DNA of 64,000 nucleotides from Achromobacter spanius. GTDB lineage: Bacteria; Pseudomonadota; Gammaproteobacteria; Burkholderiales; Burkholderiaceae_B. The DNA is taken from positions 5,766,001-5,830,000 of the forward strand of contig NZ_CP034689.1 in the NCBI RefSeq assembly GCF_003994415.1. The letters are read 5' to 3'. The position numbers and the translations under genes are program-made. The notes under the pieces are model-generated. The model was not told the DNA's origin. It worked only from the letters and a program-made list of their open reading frames with translations, and ran no database searches. Positions 18,014 to 26,138 of this stretch are shown here, in pieces (the first letter of the stretch is position 1; every line of letters begins with the position of its first letter).

Positions 18014-18194
18014 GGCAAAGCGATGAAAAGCGGACGGCGAAGCCCGTAATAGTAATCGGTGCGCGGGCCGCGCCGCCCGGCGCCAGGCTGGCCACGGCTT
18101 GATCCGGCTCAAATGAGGGGACGGTTTCCTGCTCGACCACGGCATTCAGCTCCCGGCGCGCGGACGAGGCATCCGCCGCCGGCTTGAGGGGCAT
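17982..18194 (-). CDS. Doubtful 70-residue ORF coupled to META gene
   Basis: The ORF begins at the ATG of a TGATG overlap with the stop of the META-domain gene, an arrangement typical of translational coupling. It runs through the 180-base gap and overlaps the first 32 bases of trhO in another frame. No known domain, signal peptide or membrane helix is seen. It may equally be a chance frame in GC-rich DNA, so it is given only as a candidate. Confidence 0.2.
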   Translation of the reverse strand: MPLKPAADASSARRELNAVVEQETVPSFEPDQAVASLAPGGAARAPITITGFAVRFSSLCHDFRCQYRRL

Positions 18195-18712
18195 CACGGA
18201 TCCGCGCGACGGCCGAAGTCCAGGGTGTCGCCCGAGCTCAATACCCAGGTCATGCGCTGCGGGTTGTTGGTGTTGTCCAGCGACATTGCGGTGATGCGCG
18301 TCAGGCCAGCCAGGAAGTCTTGCTCCAGCTTCATCGTCTGCGCAGCGCAGGCCATCCTGGTGGCCACGGGGTTCGCACGCACGATGAGTTGGCCGTTGGC
18401 CACCGTGTAGGGCGCGCTGTACTGGTTGCAGCCTGCAAAGCCCGACAGGATTGGGGCCCCCTGCACATGGACGAAGCTGGCCGTCAGCGGACGGGAATTC
18501 GATGACGGATGCGGGATGCTGCGCAGGCCGCCGCCAGGCAGCGTCCAGCGAGCCAGGTCCCAACCCGTCTGTGCCAGCACGTCCGACGCCGACGCCGGTT
18601 GAAAGCGCGGGTCCTGCCCGTCAGCGGCGCGATACGGCGGTGCGGCGCAGGCGGCCAGGCCCAGGGATAACAGGCACGGCGCCAGCCTGCGCAGAGAAGC
18701 GATAAAGGGCAT
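18194..18712 (-). CDS. META-domain lipoprotein (HslJ-like), copy 2
   Basis: A 172-residue lipoprotein. A signal peptide with lipobox LAAC (cysteine near residue 22) leads to a META domain. Typical motifs are LSGFAGCNQYSAPY and ATRMACAAQTMKLEQDFL, with the two conserved cysteines of the family. HslJ-like proteins are envelope proteins linked to heat and novobiocin tolerance in E. coli; the exact activity is unknown. It lies 16 bases downstream of a paralogue and is cotranscribed with it. Confidence 0.88.
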   Translation of the reverse strand: MPFIASLRRLAPCLLSLGLAACAAPPYRAADGQDPRFQPASASDVLAQTGWDLARWTLPGGGLRSIPHPSSNSRPLTASFVHVQGAPILSGFAGCNQYSAPYTVANGQLIVRANPVATRMACAAQTMKLEQDFLAGLTRITAMSLDNTNNPQRMTWVLSSGDTLDFGRRADP

Positions 18713-18728
18713 GAACGGCCTCGCGGAA

Positions 18729-19259
18729 TCAGGGGGTGGGAGGATCCTGGCGGCGCTCGAATTCCAGCACGTCGCCGCCGCGCAGGTTGAACGTCAGGTG
18801 CCGCGGAGCACCGCCACTGTCCAGCGTGAAGGTATCGATGGCGCTCAGCCCGCGCAGGTAGTCGGCTTCGAGTTTGGCGCGTTCCGCCGGCACGCAGGCC
18901 ATGCGGGTGGTGGCCGGCGCGTTGATGAACAGCTTGCCGCCTTCCAGCTTGTAGGAACCCATGTAGCGGTTGCATCCGGCAAAGCCATTGACGCGGTACT
19001 GCTTGCCTTGGGCCAGGAACGTCAGCCGCACCGGTTCGCCGTTGTCACCGTGGGGAATATCGCGCAAGACACCGCCGGGCTGCGCCCAGCGGACCAGTTC
19101 CCAACTGGTCTGGGCCAGTGAGTCCGCGCTGGTGGCGGCATTGGCCGCGGCGGCGCCTTGCGGGCGCGCACCTCCGTTGGACCCCGCGCACCCCGCCAAG
19201 GTCGCCGCCAATAGGCTCAGGCATAGCAGCCGACAACGCGAAGACAGATGGGTAAGCAT
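18729..19259 (-). CDS. META-domain lipoprotein (HslJ-like), copy 1
   Basis: A 176-residue lipoprotein, paralogous to the next gene downstream. The lipobox LAGC is near residue 24. The META domain contains NGFAGCNRYMGSYKL and ATTRMACVPAERAKLEADYL. The ATG at 19259 has AGGAG nine bases upstream; the longer frame to 19376 lacks one. Tandem duplication is supported by conserved order of motifs, but the sequences have diverged well, so the duplication is not recent. Confidence 0.88.
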   Translation of the reverse strand: MLTHLSSRCRLLCLSLLAATLAGCAGSNGGARPQGAAAANAATSADSLAQTSWELVRWAQPGGVLRDIPHGDNGEPVRLTFLAQGKQYRVNGFAGCNRYMGSYKLEGGKLFINAPATTRMACVPAERAKLEADYLRGLSAIDTFTLDSGGAPRHLTFNLRGGDVLEFERRQDPPTP

Positions 19260-19566
19260 GGGTAGGGCTCCTGAAGGTTTCGACCCCCCGACTGTAACCG
19301 GGCCAGCCCCGTGTCGTCCTCGTATCTCCCCCCTACAGCGGTATCCAAAAGCAGCAAGCCGCGTCCGCCGCCTCACACCGATGACGCAGCCAACTGCATC
19401 GAATGCCGCATGGCGGCGGCTTCAGCCGACGCGCAGAATCATTCCAGATAAGGGTGCCGACCGCCCTGCAAGCACAGGAAAGCAAGTCGATTACCGACGC
19501 ATCAAGCAACGCAGGTGTCCGGTCCGAGGGGGCCGCAAACAACAAGACTACCGGGGAGACACGGCG
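19260..19566. other. 307-base divergent intergenic region
   Basis: This lies between the META lipoprotein (minus) and the acyltransferase (plus). The frame running into the acyltransferase stays open here, but its codons look non-coding. No terminator, RNA gene or convincing promoter pair was found by eye. Confidence 0.4.
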
Positions 19567-20718
19567 ATGGGCTTCTTAAGAACCTTACTGGCGCTATCAG
19601 TGGTGCTGGATCATCTGGGTGGCAGCTACACCGACAATCTGGTCGGTGGCCGGCTGGCGGTGCAACTGTTTTATGTGATCTCGGGATTTTTGATTTCGTA
19701 CGTACTGACCGCCACCGACAATTACCAGGGTGCCACGGGCAAGTTCTACGCGAATCGCTTCCTGCGGCTGTTTCCCATCTACCTGACCGTGGCGGCGCTG
19801 ACGCTTGCCGCCCATGTGCTGAGCGGCGGCGCCTTTTTCCGCATCTATGAAGCCCTGCCTTTTTCGGCCGAGCTGTTTCTGCTGTTGTCCAACGTGTTCA
19901 TCTTCGGCCAGGACTGGCTGATGTTCTTCGGCATCCAGCATTCGGCCCTGGCCTTCACGGGCAGCTTCGCCAACAGCGACGTGCCGCTGTATCAGGGCTT
20001 GCTGGTGCCACAGGCCTGGACCCTGGGCGTCGAGATGAGCTTTTATCTGGTGGCGCCTTTTGTGCTGGGTTCGCCGCGCCGGCTGCTGGCTTTGCTGGTT
20101 GCTTCGCTGGCGCTACGTGGTGTGCTGATCGCAACCGGCGTTGGGCTGAGCGACCCCTGGACCTACCGCTTCTTTCCCACCGAGTTGGCACTGTTCCTGA
20201 TCGGCTCGCTGTCGCACCAGGTACTGCTGCCGCTGTTCAAGGCCTGGACCCGACGCGTGAGCCGTCTGCCGGAAATAGGGACTGCCGTGCTGTTCGCCTA
20301 CACGCTGCTGCACTTTTCGATCAGCATCAACCCCACCGTGCGTGACGGGTTGGCCGTGCTGCTGTTCGCCGCGCTGATGCCCCTGGCGTTCCTGTTCCAA
20401 TCGCGGCATCGGCTGGACAAAGCGATCGGTGAACTCAGCTACCCGATCTATATCTGCCATTCGCTGGTGATCCTGGTGTTCGGCTGGCTGCTCAACGACA
20501 TTGAAACGCATCAGCCCACGCTCTTCGCGGCACTGGTGATTGCGGGCAGCATCGGATTTTCAGCCCTGTTGAATGGCCTGGTCGCCGACCCCGTGGAACG
20601 CTTGCGCAGCCGCCTGCGCAGCAAGCCGCAAGCCGGCGCGCCGATACCGGCGCCGGATGCCCGCCGGCGGCCCCAAAACGCGCCGCAGCCCATCGGGACT
20701 ATTCGCCGCGTGCCTTGA
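19567..20718 (+). CDS. Acyltransferase family 3 membrane protein (OafA-like)
   Basis: A 383-residue integral membrane protein with about ten hydrophobic segments, matching acyltransferase_3. The histidine of the LDHLGG motif (about residue 17) and the VQLFYVISGFLISYVLT and YANRFLRLFPIY motifs are typical. The family transfers acyl groups from the cytoplasm to sugars, lipopolysaccharide or peptidoglycan. The start at 19567 has GGGGAGA about eight bases upstream; the open frame further upstream looks non-coding. The last 20 bases overlap the convergent XRE regulator. Acceptor unknown. Confidence 0.88.
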   Translation: MGFLRTLLALSVVLDHLGGSYTDNLVGGRLAVQLFYVISGFLISYVLTATDNYQGATGKFYANRFLRLFPIYLTVAALTLAAHVLSGGAFFRIYEALPFSAELFLLLSNVFIFGQDWLMFFGIQHSALAFTGSFANSDVPLYQGLLVPQAWTLGVEMSFYLVAPFVLGSPRRLLALLVASLALRGVLIATGVGLSDPWTYRFFPTELALFLIGSLSHQVLLPLFKAWTRRVSRLPEIGTAVLFAYTLLHFSISINPTVRDGLAVLLFAALMPLAFLFQSRHRLDKAIGELSYPIYICHSLVILVFGWLLNDIETHQPTLFAALVIAGSIGFSALLNGLVADPVERLRSRLRSKPQAGAPIPAPDARRRPQNAPQPIGTIRRVP

Positions 20719-21097
20719 TATAGGCGGCCAGCACCAGTTCTATCTGCCGCTTTTCCTGCAAGCTCAACCGTGAATAGGTGGCGTACGACACCGATTCAAA
20801 CGGCCAGGCGGGTTGCGGGGAAATACCGCCTTCGGCCGTCGCGGCCGGGTCGGTGTAGCCAGAATTCAGCATCGGACCTTCTCCGGTGCTGAGCCACATC
20901 GGGCTGACCCGCAAGGCGCGGGTCAATTTGATGAGGGCATCACTGGAGGGTTGCAGGCGCTGCCCGCTTTCGTAGTTGCCGATAGCGCTCTGAGAGAGGT
21001 TGCTTGCGACCGCCAAGTCCTTTTGAGTCCATCCCTGAAGCATTCTTGCGCTGCGCAGACGATGGCTAAACGTGTCCAATCGATCAACCTGAGACAT
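20699..21097 (-). CDS. XRE-family HTH transcriptional regulator
   Basis: A 132-residue regulator. The helix-turn-helix occupies about residues 10-65 (LRSARMLQGWTQKDLAVASNLS and AIGNYESGQR). The C-terminal 60 residues lack a recognisable peptidase or cupin domain. The ATG at 21097 follows an AT-rich leader with a good promoter. Its 3' end overlaps the acyltransferase by 20 bases. Targets are unknown; the long AT-rich region behind it could hold its own operator. Confidence 0.85.
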   Translation of the reverse strand: MSQVDRLDTFSHRLRSARMLQGWTQKDLAVASNLSQSAIGNYESGQRLQPSSDALIKLTRALRVSPMWLSTGEGPMLNSGYTDPAATAEGGISPQPAWPFESVSYATYSRLSLQEKRQIELVLAAYIKARGE

Positions 21098-21108
21098 TAA
21101 TCTGAAAT

Positions 21109-21137
21109 TATTTATTAATTAAAACATCTCAATACAA
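21109..21137 (-). promoter_or_regulatory. Promoter of the XRE regulator
   Basis: On the minus strand, TTGTAT (21132-21137) is separated by 17 bases from TAAATA (21109-21114). This is a sigma-70-like pair directly upstream of the XRE start at 21097, giving a very short leader. Found by inspection only. Confidence 0.5.
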
Positions 21138-21528
21138 CCGCCAAATAAACGGATTGCACCCCAATTCCCGGGTTAATCCGTAAATCGCACTATTCGTGCG
21201 CTTTCCCACTGACGCCAGTTGCGCGGGCCGCCCTGCCCGGCACCCCATATTTTTAAAAAATCCCATATCTGGCATTGACTTAACTCTGCCGCCCACCAGG
21301 TACAACCCGTCGGCGTCGGAAGTACGACTGGCACGTTGGGCAAAAAATTCGGGGCTTGAGTTTATTAGCCTTCAGGTATGCAAAATAGAAAATAATGTAT
21401 CGGTAATACTTAATAATTCCTTGCAGGGCATGTGACAACGCGGAAAAACAATCACCGTTTCAAGCCCTTCGCCAGAGGGACGGACCCTCCTGCGGTTACC
21501 ATCAGAAACTACAGAAACGTATCTTCAC

Positions 21529-21566
21529 AAAAAAACACGCCCGTGTTTAAATGAAACACGGGCGTG
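21529..21566 (-). terminator. Strong minus-strand intrinsic terminator without an annotated gene
   Basis: A perfect 13-base-pair stem (CACGCCCGTGTTT / AAACACGGGCGTG) with a five-base loop lies at 21536-21566. Seven A residues at 21529-21535 give a T-run after the stem on the minus strand only. No minus-strand gene lies to its right until the EAL gene beyond 24.2 kb, which reads away behind plus-strand genes. Confidence 0.85.
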
Positions 21567-21714
21567 ACTTCAAGACGGCATTTGGTCCACCGGCCCCTGG
21601 CGGCCAGCATGGGACAAGCAACCGGCCGGATTCCTCGCCCCCATTCAAAAAACACCGCCGGACGGTCTCGTCATGGCCCGCCGCTTCGGGCCGCGCCTCT
21701 CATTGGAAGCATCA

Positions 21715-22527
21715 ATGAATAACACGCTGGATGTCATTTTCCTTGGCAATGACGATGCCAAGCACACAAGGCTTGTGGACGCCTTATCTCATCTGGGCTT
21801 CTGCGTACGCCGCTGTCACGACCTGATCGACGTCTACGATCGCTATTCCCGCCGTCCCAGTCCCCTGGTGGTATTGGACGCGCCACTTTCCGATATCCAC
21901 AACGCCGCCGTGCGTTTACGCGCGGTCGACCGAGGCTTGGGCATCGTGGCGATCGCCGCATTCACGGACGCGGAAAGCCGCATCCGCACGCTGCTCTGCG
22001 GCGCGGATGCCTGCCTGCCGCCCGACGTGACGGGGCTGGAATTGGCGGCGGCGCTCCAGGCTTTGGTACGCCGCGCGGTGGGCTTGGACGGCATGGAAGC
22101 CGCGGCCGAGGCACACACCGAAGAACCCGCACAGGAAGCCTGGCGGCTGGCGAACAAGGGTTGGACATTGATCAGCCCGACAGGCCGCACATTGGGCCTG
22201 ACCACCGGCGAACGGGATTTCCTGTCGCGGCTGGTGACCGCGCCCGATCGCAAGGTCAGCCGCGACGCCTTCTACGCCGATGGGGCCGAAGAGGCCGACA
22301 GCGGCATCACGCGCCGACGCTTCGTGGACGTGATGATCAGCCGCCTGCGGCGCAAGGCGGCCGCCAACCAGATGACGTTGCCGATCCGCGCCGTGCACGG
22401 CTGGGGCTATATGTTTGCCGCGGACATCACGCTGGACCTGGACTATCGGACTTCGGGGGAAGACAGCCGCCAAGACGGGCTGGAAGAATGGCGCCGCGAA
22501 ACCGAGGACGCGGACGCGGCCAACTGA
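21715..22527 (+). CDS. Atypical response regulator, winged-helix DNA-binding
   Basis: A 270-residue OmpR-like protein. Residues 1-120 form a receiver-like domain: acidic D13/D14, candidate phospho-aspartate D55 (LVVLDAPLSD) and T84 are present. The conserved lysine of the usual YxxKP motif is replaced, the region reading CLPPDV, so normal phosphorylation signalling is doubtful. Residues about 155-250 form the winged helix (GLTTGERDFLSRLV, MISRLRRKAA, IRAVHGWGYMF). No histidine kinase gene is adjacent. The ATG at 21715 is chosen since receiver homology starts there; it may be a pseudo-receiver acting without a kinase. Confidence 0.82.
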   Translation: MNNTLDVIFLGNDDAKHTRLVDALSHLGFCVRRCHDLIDVYDRYSRRPSPLVVLDAPLSDIHNAAVRLRAVDRGLGIVAIAAFTDAESRIRTLLCGADACLPPDVTGLELAAALQALVRRAVGLDGMEAAAEAHTEEPAQEAWRLANKGWTLISPTGRTLGLTTGERDFLSRLVTAPDRKVSRDAFYADGAEEADSGITRRRFVDVMISRLRRKAAANQMTLPIRAVHGWGYMFAADITLDLDYRTSGEDSRQDGLEEWRRETEDADAAN

Positions 22528-22590
22528 GTCGGCTCGAATGGCCTGGCGTGTTCAGCGTTGAACACAAAGAAGACGGGCAAAAAGCAGATA

Positions 22591-22629
22591 AAAAAACGCG
22601 GCGCTGCCCCCGAGAGGTAAGACGCCGCG
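22591..22629 (-). terminator. Minus-strand intrinsic terminator without an annotated gene
   Basis: Stem CGCGGCG (22597-22603) pairs with CGCCGCG (22623-22629) around a 19-base loop. Six A residues at 22591-22596 become a T-run after the stem when read on the minus strand. No T-run follows on the plus strand, so it does not look like the terminator of the response-regulator gene. Confidence 0.65.
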
Positions 22630-22834
22630 CTAAAACAACACGTGAACCCGGAGTCATCAGCCGGCACTGATGCCTTCTACCTGGATCACGCGATTCCAAC
22701 ATTCGTGCCTCATACTGCTCACGCACGGTCCGACCGTGAACCTGCGCCGGGTCTCTAGTCCCCGCGCAAGCTGCAACGTGATCAACGCCTGGATGTCGGG
22801 CCGGCCCTGACTGCTGGCTGGCCTGCCATCCACA

Positions 22835-22957
22835 TCAGCGGTTTTCCACTTCGATAGCCGCGTGATGAACGGAGTTTATGACTTGGGCCGCGAAACCAGT
22901 AATTCTTTGTTGATAGCCTTCCATACCTATTTGATATAGCAGGGCCTCTCGTCGCAT
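22835..22957 (-). CDS. Candidate 40-residue small protein
   Basis: The frame starts at ATG 22957 (MRREALLYQIGMEGYQQRIT at the N-terminus) and ends IEVENR. Its composition resembles a real soluble protein rather than the Arg/Pro/Ala-rich chance frames common here. An AGGA lies only two bases before the ATG, which is too close for ideal initiation. A 17-codon frame follows through TGATG, and a terminator lies about 200 bases downstream. It matches nothing I recognise and is divergent from the potassium channel gene. Confidence 0.35.
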   Translation of the reverse strand: MRREALLYQIGMEGYQQRITGFAAQVINSVHHAAIEVENR

Positions 22958-22989
22958 CGTCCTAAAATGCGGACTAAAGGATCAGTCCA

Positions 22990-24201
22990 ATGCCCCTGAA
23001 TTCCCCGTCGCTGTCACGCCGGCTCAAGAAACTGCGAGCGCTGTTTTCGCCCAACTGGTGCCTGGCCATATTGGTCGCCCTGGACGGCTATGCCTTCATG
23101 CACCCCGTGTTGCGCGAGGTGCGCGCGCGCGAATATTCGTTTTGGCTTGCGCTGGACAACTGGCATGAAGTGATGCGGGTGGTCGGGCTGTTGGAGATTC
23201 CCCGGCTGGTGCTGGGCGTGGGCCTGCAAGTGATTGCCATCGGCCTGATTCTCAAGGCGCGGATCGCGTGGGCCTTTTCACTGGTGCTGCTGATCGGTAT
23301 CGGCACCTTTGCGATTCTTGGCGAGGCCGGGCGCGCGGGGCTGGGCGTGTACACGCTGGTGCTGTTGATTGCGCTGATCGTCTATTGGCGGCGCTTTGAC
23401 CGCGCGAGCGTCACGGCGGGTTCGCTGTTCGCCCTGGTCAGTGTGGTGTCTCTGCTGATCTACGCCGTCTTCGGCACGCTCTACCTGGGCAACGAATTCA
23501 ACCCGCCGGTGCAGGACATGGGCACCGCGTTCTACTTCTCCATCGTGTCCATGTCCACGGTCGGTTATGGCGACATCACGCCGCACAGCATCACGGCCAG
23601 GCTGTTCACCGCGTCGATTATCATTCTTGGCATTACCGTATTCGCCACGTCCATCAGCGCGATTGCCGGCCCGGTAATCGGCGGCAATCTGAAACGGCTC
23701 GTCAAAGGCAGATTCTCCACCGCCATGAGAAAAAACCACATCATCATCGCGGGCGCGACTCCGCTGGCGCTTAGCGTCTATGCCGGACTGCGCCGCCGGG
23801 GCGACGAAGTCACGGTGATCGTGCCGCCCGGCAGCCCGCAGGAATATCCCGCCGCCGCGGACCTGATCGAAGGCGATCCGTCCAGCGTGGAAGTCTTGCA
23901 CAGCGCCGGCGTGACCCGCGCGCGCTACGTGCTGGCGCTGCGCGACGACGACGCCGAAAACGCATTCATCGTGTTGGCGGCCAAGGAAGCCACGGGCGAA
24001 GGCGGCGCGAAGACGGTGGCGCTGGTCAACACCAGCAAGCACCTGGAGAAGATCCGCCGCGTGCAGCCGGACCTGGTGTTTTCGGTGCAGTTGCTGGGCG
24101 CGGAGTTGCTGGCGCGCGCCATCAATGGCGAACCCATGGACGGCCAGGCCATTGCGGACCTGTTCTTCGCCAAGGTAGAACCGCAGGCCAAACCCGCCTG
24201 A
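22990..24201 (+). CDS. Voltage-gated-type potassium channel with RCK/TrkA-N domain
   Basis: A 403-residue Kch-like channel. Several membrane segments fill residues 20-230; the selectivity filter TVGYGD is at residues 190-195 after the pore helix. Residues about 250-395 form a Rossmann-type RCK/TrkA-N domain (NHIIIAGATPLALSVYAGLRRRG, DLIEGDPSSVEVLHSAGV). It should conduct potassium across the inner membrane, gated by a cytosolic ligand. AAAGGA eight bases before ATG 22990 is the ribosome site and falls in the loop of a small inverted repeat. Confidence 0.92.
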   Translation: MPLNSPSLSRRLKKLRALFSPNWCLAILVALDGYAFMHPVLREVRAREYSFWLALDNWHEVMRVVGLLEIPRLVLGVGLQVIAIGLILKARIAWAFSLVLLIGIGTFAILGEAGRAGLGVYTLVLLIALIVYWRRFDRASVTAGSLFALVSVVSLLIYAVFGTLYLGNEFNPPVQDMGTAFYFSIVSMSTVGYGDITPHSITARLFTASIIILGITVFATSISAIAGPVIGGNLKRLVKGRFSTAMRKNHIIIAGATPLALSVYAGLRRRGDEVTVIVPPGSPQEYPAAADLIEGDPSSVEVLHSAGVTRARYVLALRDDDAENAFIVLAAKEATGEGGAKTVALVNTSKHLEKIRRVQPDLVFSVQLLGAELLARAINGEPMDGQAIADLFFAKVEPQAKPA

Positions 24202-24228
24202 TGATGTTGCCGGCCGCGTTGCCCGCAT

Positions 24229-25806
24229 CTAGGGCAGCGATGCCACCCGCTCGCCGGGCGGCGAGTGCCGCGCATACCAGGGCACGAAATCAGCGGACGG
24301 CATGGGCCGCGCAAACAAATAGCCCTGGATGAAGGCGACGCCGCGCGCCGTCAGATATTCAAACTGCGCCTGCGTTTCAACCCCTTCGGCCACCACCGCC
24401 AGGTTCAGTCGGTGCGACAGCGTGATGATCACGTCAAGTACGGGCGCCTCTTCGCCGGATGGCATGATCGCCTGTACGAAGCCCTTGTCGATCTTCAAAT
24501 AATCCACCGGAAATTTCTGCAGATACGACAGCGAACAGTGCCCGGTGCCGAAATCATCAATGGCCACGCGCACGCCCGCGGCACGCAGCGTATCGATATT
24601 GCGGCGTGCCTGGCCGCTGTCCGAGATCAGGCTGCGCTCGGTGATCTCAAGCACGATCAACGGCCGGCGCGCCGCGACCCTGGCCACGAAGGCCTGGATG
24701 TCTTTCACCAGCACGTTGCTGGACAGATGTTCGGGCGCGATGTTCACGCCCACATGAAAGTCGGGCGGCGTCGTCCAGGACTGCATGTCGCGCTCGATCA
24801 AGCGCAGCAAATGTTGGGTCAAGGGGATGATCATGTTTTCCGCCTCGGCCGCGGCAATGAAGATGTCCGGCCGCACGAAGCCCACGCCCGGGCGGTTCCA
24901 ACGCATCAGCGCTTCAACACCCGCGCACTGCCCCGTCAGTTGCCCATACACGGGCTGATAGTGCACCTGGAATTCATCGGCGCGCATGGCTCGACGCAGT
25001 TGCTCCTTGAATGACAGGCGATTCAATTGCAGCCGATAGGCGGCGAACGCCAGGCCCGCGCCAATCAACAACGCCACGGGCAGATAGCTCAGCAATAGCT
25101 GCTGCCAGGCGTCGATCAGGTTGGCGGTGGGCGCCTTGACATGGATGGTCAGCGCCACGCGCCCGTTGTTGCGCGTGACCTCGTCGTACACGGCTTGCAC
25201 ATTGGCATCGGACGCATGCCAGGAATCGCTGTGGATCGGCGCCCCCTTGCCTACGATCAATTCCATGCCATAGTCGCCCAAGGTGGCCACGGCGTTGAGC
25301 AGGTCCAGCACGTAGCGGCCATCCACGGCCACCGCGCCGCTGTATCCCGGCGCGCCCGGCTTGCCCAGCAGGATGGCGGGGCGATCTGGCGCCAAGGGTG
25401 TGCCCGCCACCGAAAACAGCCAGCGATCCGGCGTGCCTTCGCTGGGCCATTTGCGCAGATCGCCCAGCGCGAAATCCACCTCGCCCACGGCCGACGAACA
25501 ATAGAGGTGCCGATCGTTGGACAGAACCAGAGCACGAAAATACGGGTTCAGCGTGCCCAAGCGCCGTAGCTGCGGCAATACCTCCGCGCAGGGCCGCGGC
25601 GTCAGTTCCGCCACCTGGTCCAGCACGGGCCAGGCTTGCTCCAGCATGTTCTCCATTTGCACGCGAACAATCTGCGCAGCCGCCTCGGCTTCCGTGCGCT
25701 GCTGCTTCTTGGCGTAAATCCAGGTCTCGACGGAGCACAGTACGGTCGGCAGCACCAAGGCAAACGCCACCGGCAGGTATCTCCAGGACGGCACGCGAAC
25801 CGTCAT
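24229..25806 (-). CDS. CSS-motif EAL cyclic-di-GMP phosphodiesterase
   Basis: About 525 residues. An N-terminal membrane helix leads into a periplasmic CSS-motif domain (LYCSSAVGEVDF; the cysteine state controls activity in E. coli relatives), then a second helix and an EAL domain. The signature EAL is at E298-L300, with DDFGTGHCSLSYL and KIDKGFV typical of active enzymes hydrolysing c-di-GMP. Start is uncertain: ATG 25806 has AGGA directly adjacent; a TTG five codons upstream has GAGG at good spacing; the frame extends to a GTG at 25902. Confidence 0.88.
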   Translation of the reverse strand: MTVRVPSWRYLPVAFALVLPTVLCSVETWIYAKKQQRTEAEAAAQIVRVQMENMLEQAWPVLDQVAELTPRPCAEVLPQLRRLGTLNPYFRALVLSNDRHLYCSSAVGEVDFALGDLRKWPSEGTPDRWLFSVAGTPLAPDRPAILLGKPGAPGYSGAVAVDGRYVLDLLNAVATLGDYGMELIVGKGAPIHSDSWHASDANVQAVYDEVTRNNGRVALTIHVKAPTANLIDAWQQLLLSYLPVALLIGAGLAFAAYRLQLNRLSFKEQLRRAMRADEFQVHYQPVYGQLTGQCAGVEALMRWNRPGVGFVRPDIFIAAAEAENMIIPLTQHLLRLIERDMQSWTTPPDFHVGVNIAPEHLSSNVLVKDIQAFVARVAARRPLIVLEITERSLISDSGQARRNIDTLRAAGVRVAIDDFGTGHCSLSYLQKFPVDYLKIDKGFVQAIMPSGEEAPVLDVIITLSHRLNLAVVAEGVETQAQFEYLTARGVAFIQGYLFARPMPSADFVPWYARHSPPGERVASLP

Positions 25807-26138
25807 TCCTGATGTGGACAAATTCGCCTCGTCGAGAAGTTCCAGGGCAGCGCGAAGGCCGCGTGTATTGGGGCGCCGATGGATGGCGTCGATGCATGAC
25901 ACACCAGGCGCGAAGTAACGTCAAGTTACTTTGGCGCCATTTCTGCACGGCCCGTATCGCCCGCCATGCGGCGTTTGCGCGCTGCGTCAGGCGACAAAGA
26001 GGTGGCGGACGCAGACTGGTGTTGCGGGTCTGCGCTGCGCTATTGTTAACGCACGCCACACGCACGGCGCCGGCCGCCCCGACCTGACGGCTTGAGGACT
26101 GATTCGTTACCCCTTACCCACTTTGACAAGGACGGATG
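25807..26138. other. 332-base divergent intergenic region
   Basis: This separates the EAL gene (minus) from the phasin gene (plus). It contains the AAGTAAC palindrome at 25913-25931 and the phasin ribosome site AAGGA near 26128-26132. The first part may still encode the EAL N-terminus if an upstream start is used. Confidence 0.45.
25913..25931. promoter_or_regulatory. Palindrome AAGTAAC-N5-GTTACTT
   Basis: A perfect seven-base inverted repeat with five-base spacer, about 107 bases upstream of the EAL start. Flanking GGCGC/GGCGCC sequence extends the symmetry in part. The form fits a dimeric repressor or activator site; the protein that would bind is unknown. Confidence 0.4.

Larger units (their letters stand above)
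21098..21714. other. 617-base AT-richer intergenic region
   Basis: This region is lower in GC than its surroundings near 21100-21430. It holds the XRE promoter at 21109-21137 and a strong minus-strand terminator at 21529-21566. A 79-codon frame at 21196-21435 starts with GTG and has no ribosome site or recognisable features; I do not call it a gene. Confidence 0.5.
22528..22989. other. 462-base intergenic region with minus-strand signals
   Basis: On the plus strand only the leader of the potassium channel is expected here. On the minus strand there is an intrinsic terminator at 22591-22629 and three short frames: 40 codons at 22835-22957, 17 codons at 22782-22835 joined by TGATG, and 18 codons at 22657-22713. 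They may represent an unannotated transcript. Confidence 0.45.

Noticed and set aside
21196..21435. 79-codon frame in the AT-rich region
   Set aside because: GTG start, no ribosome site, no recognisable feature and mixed codon use; the region looks regulatory.
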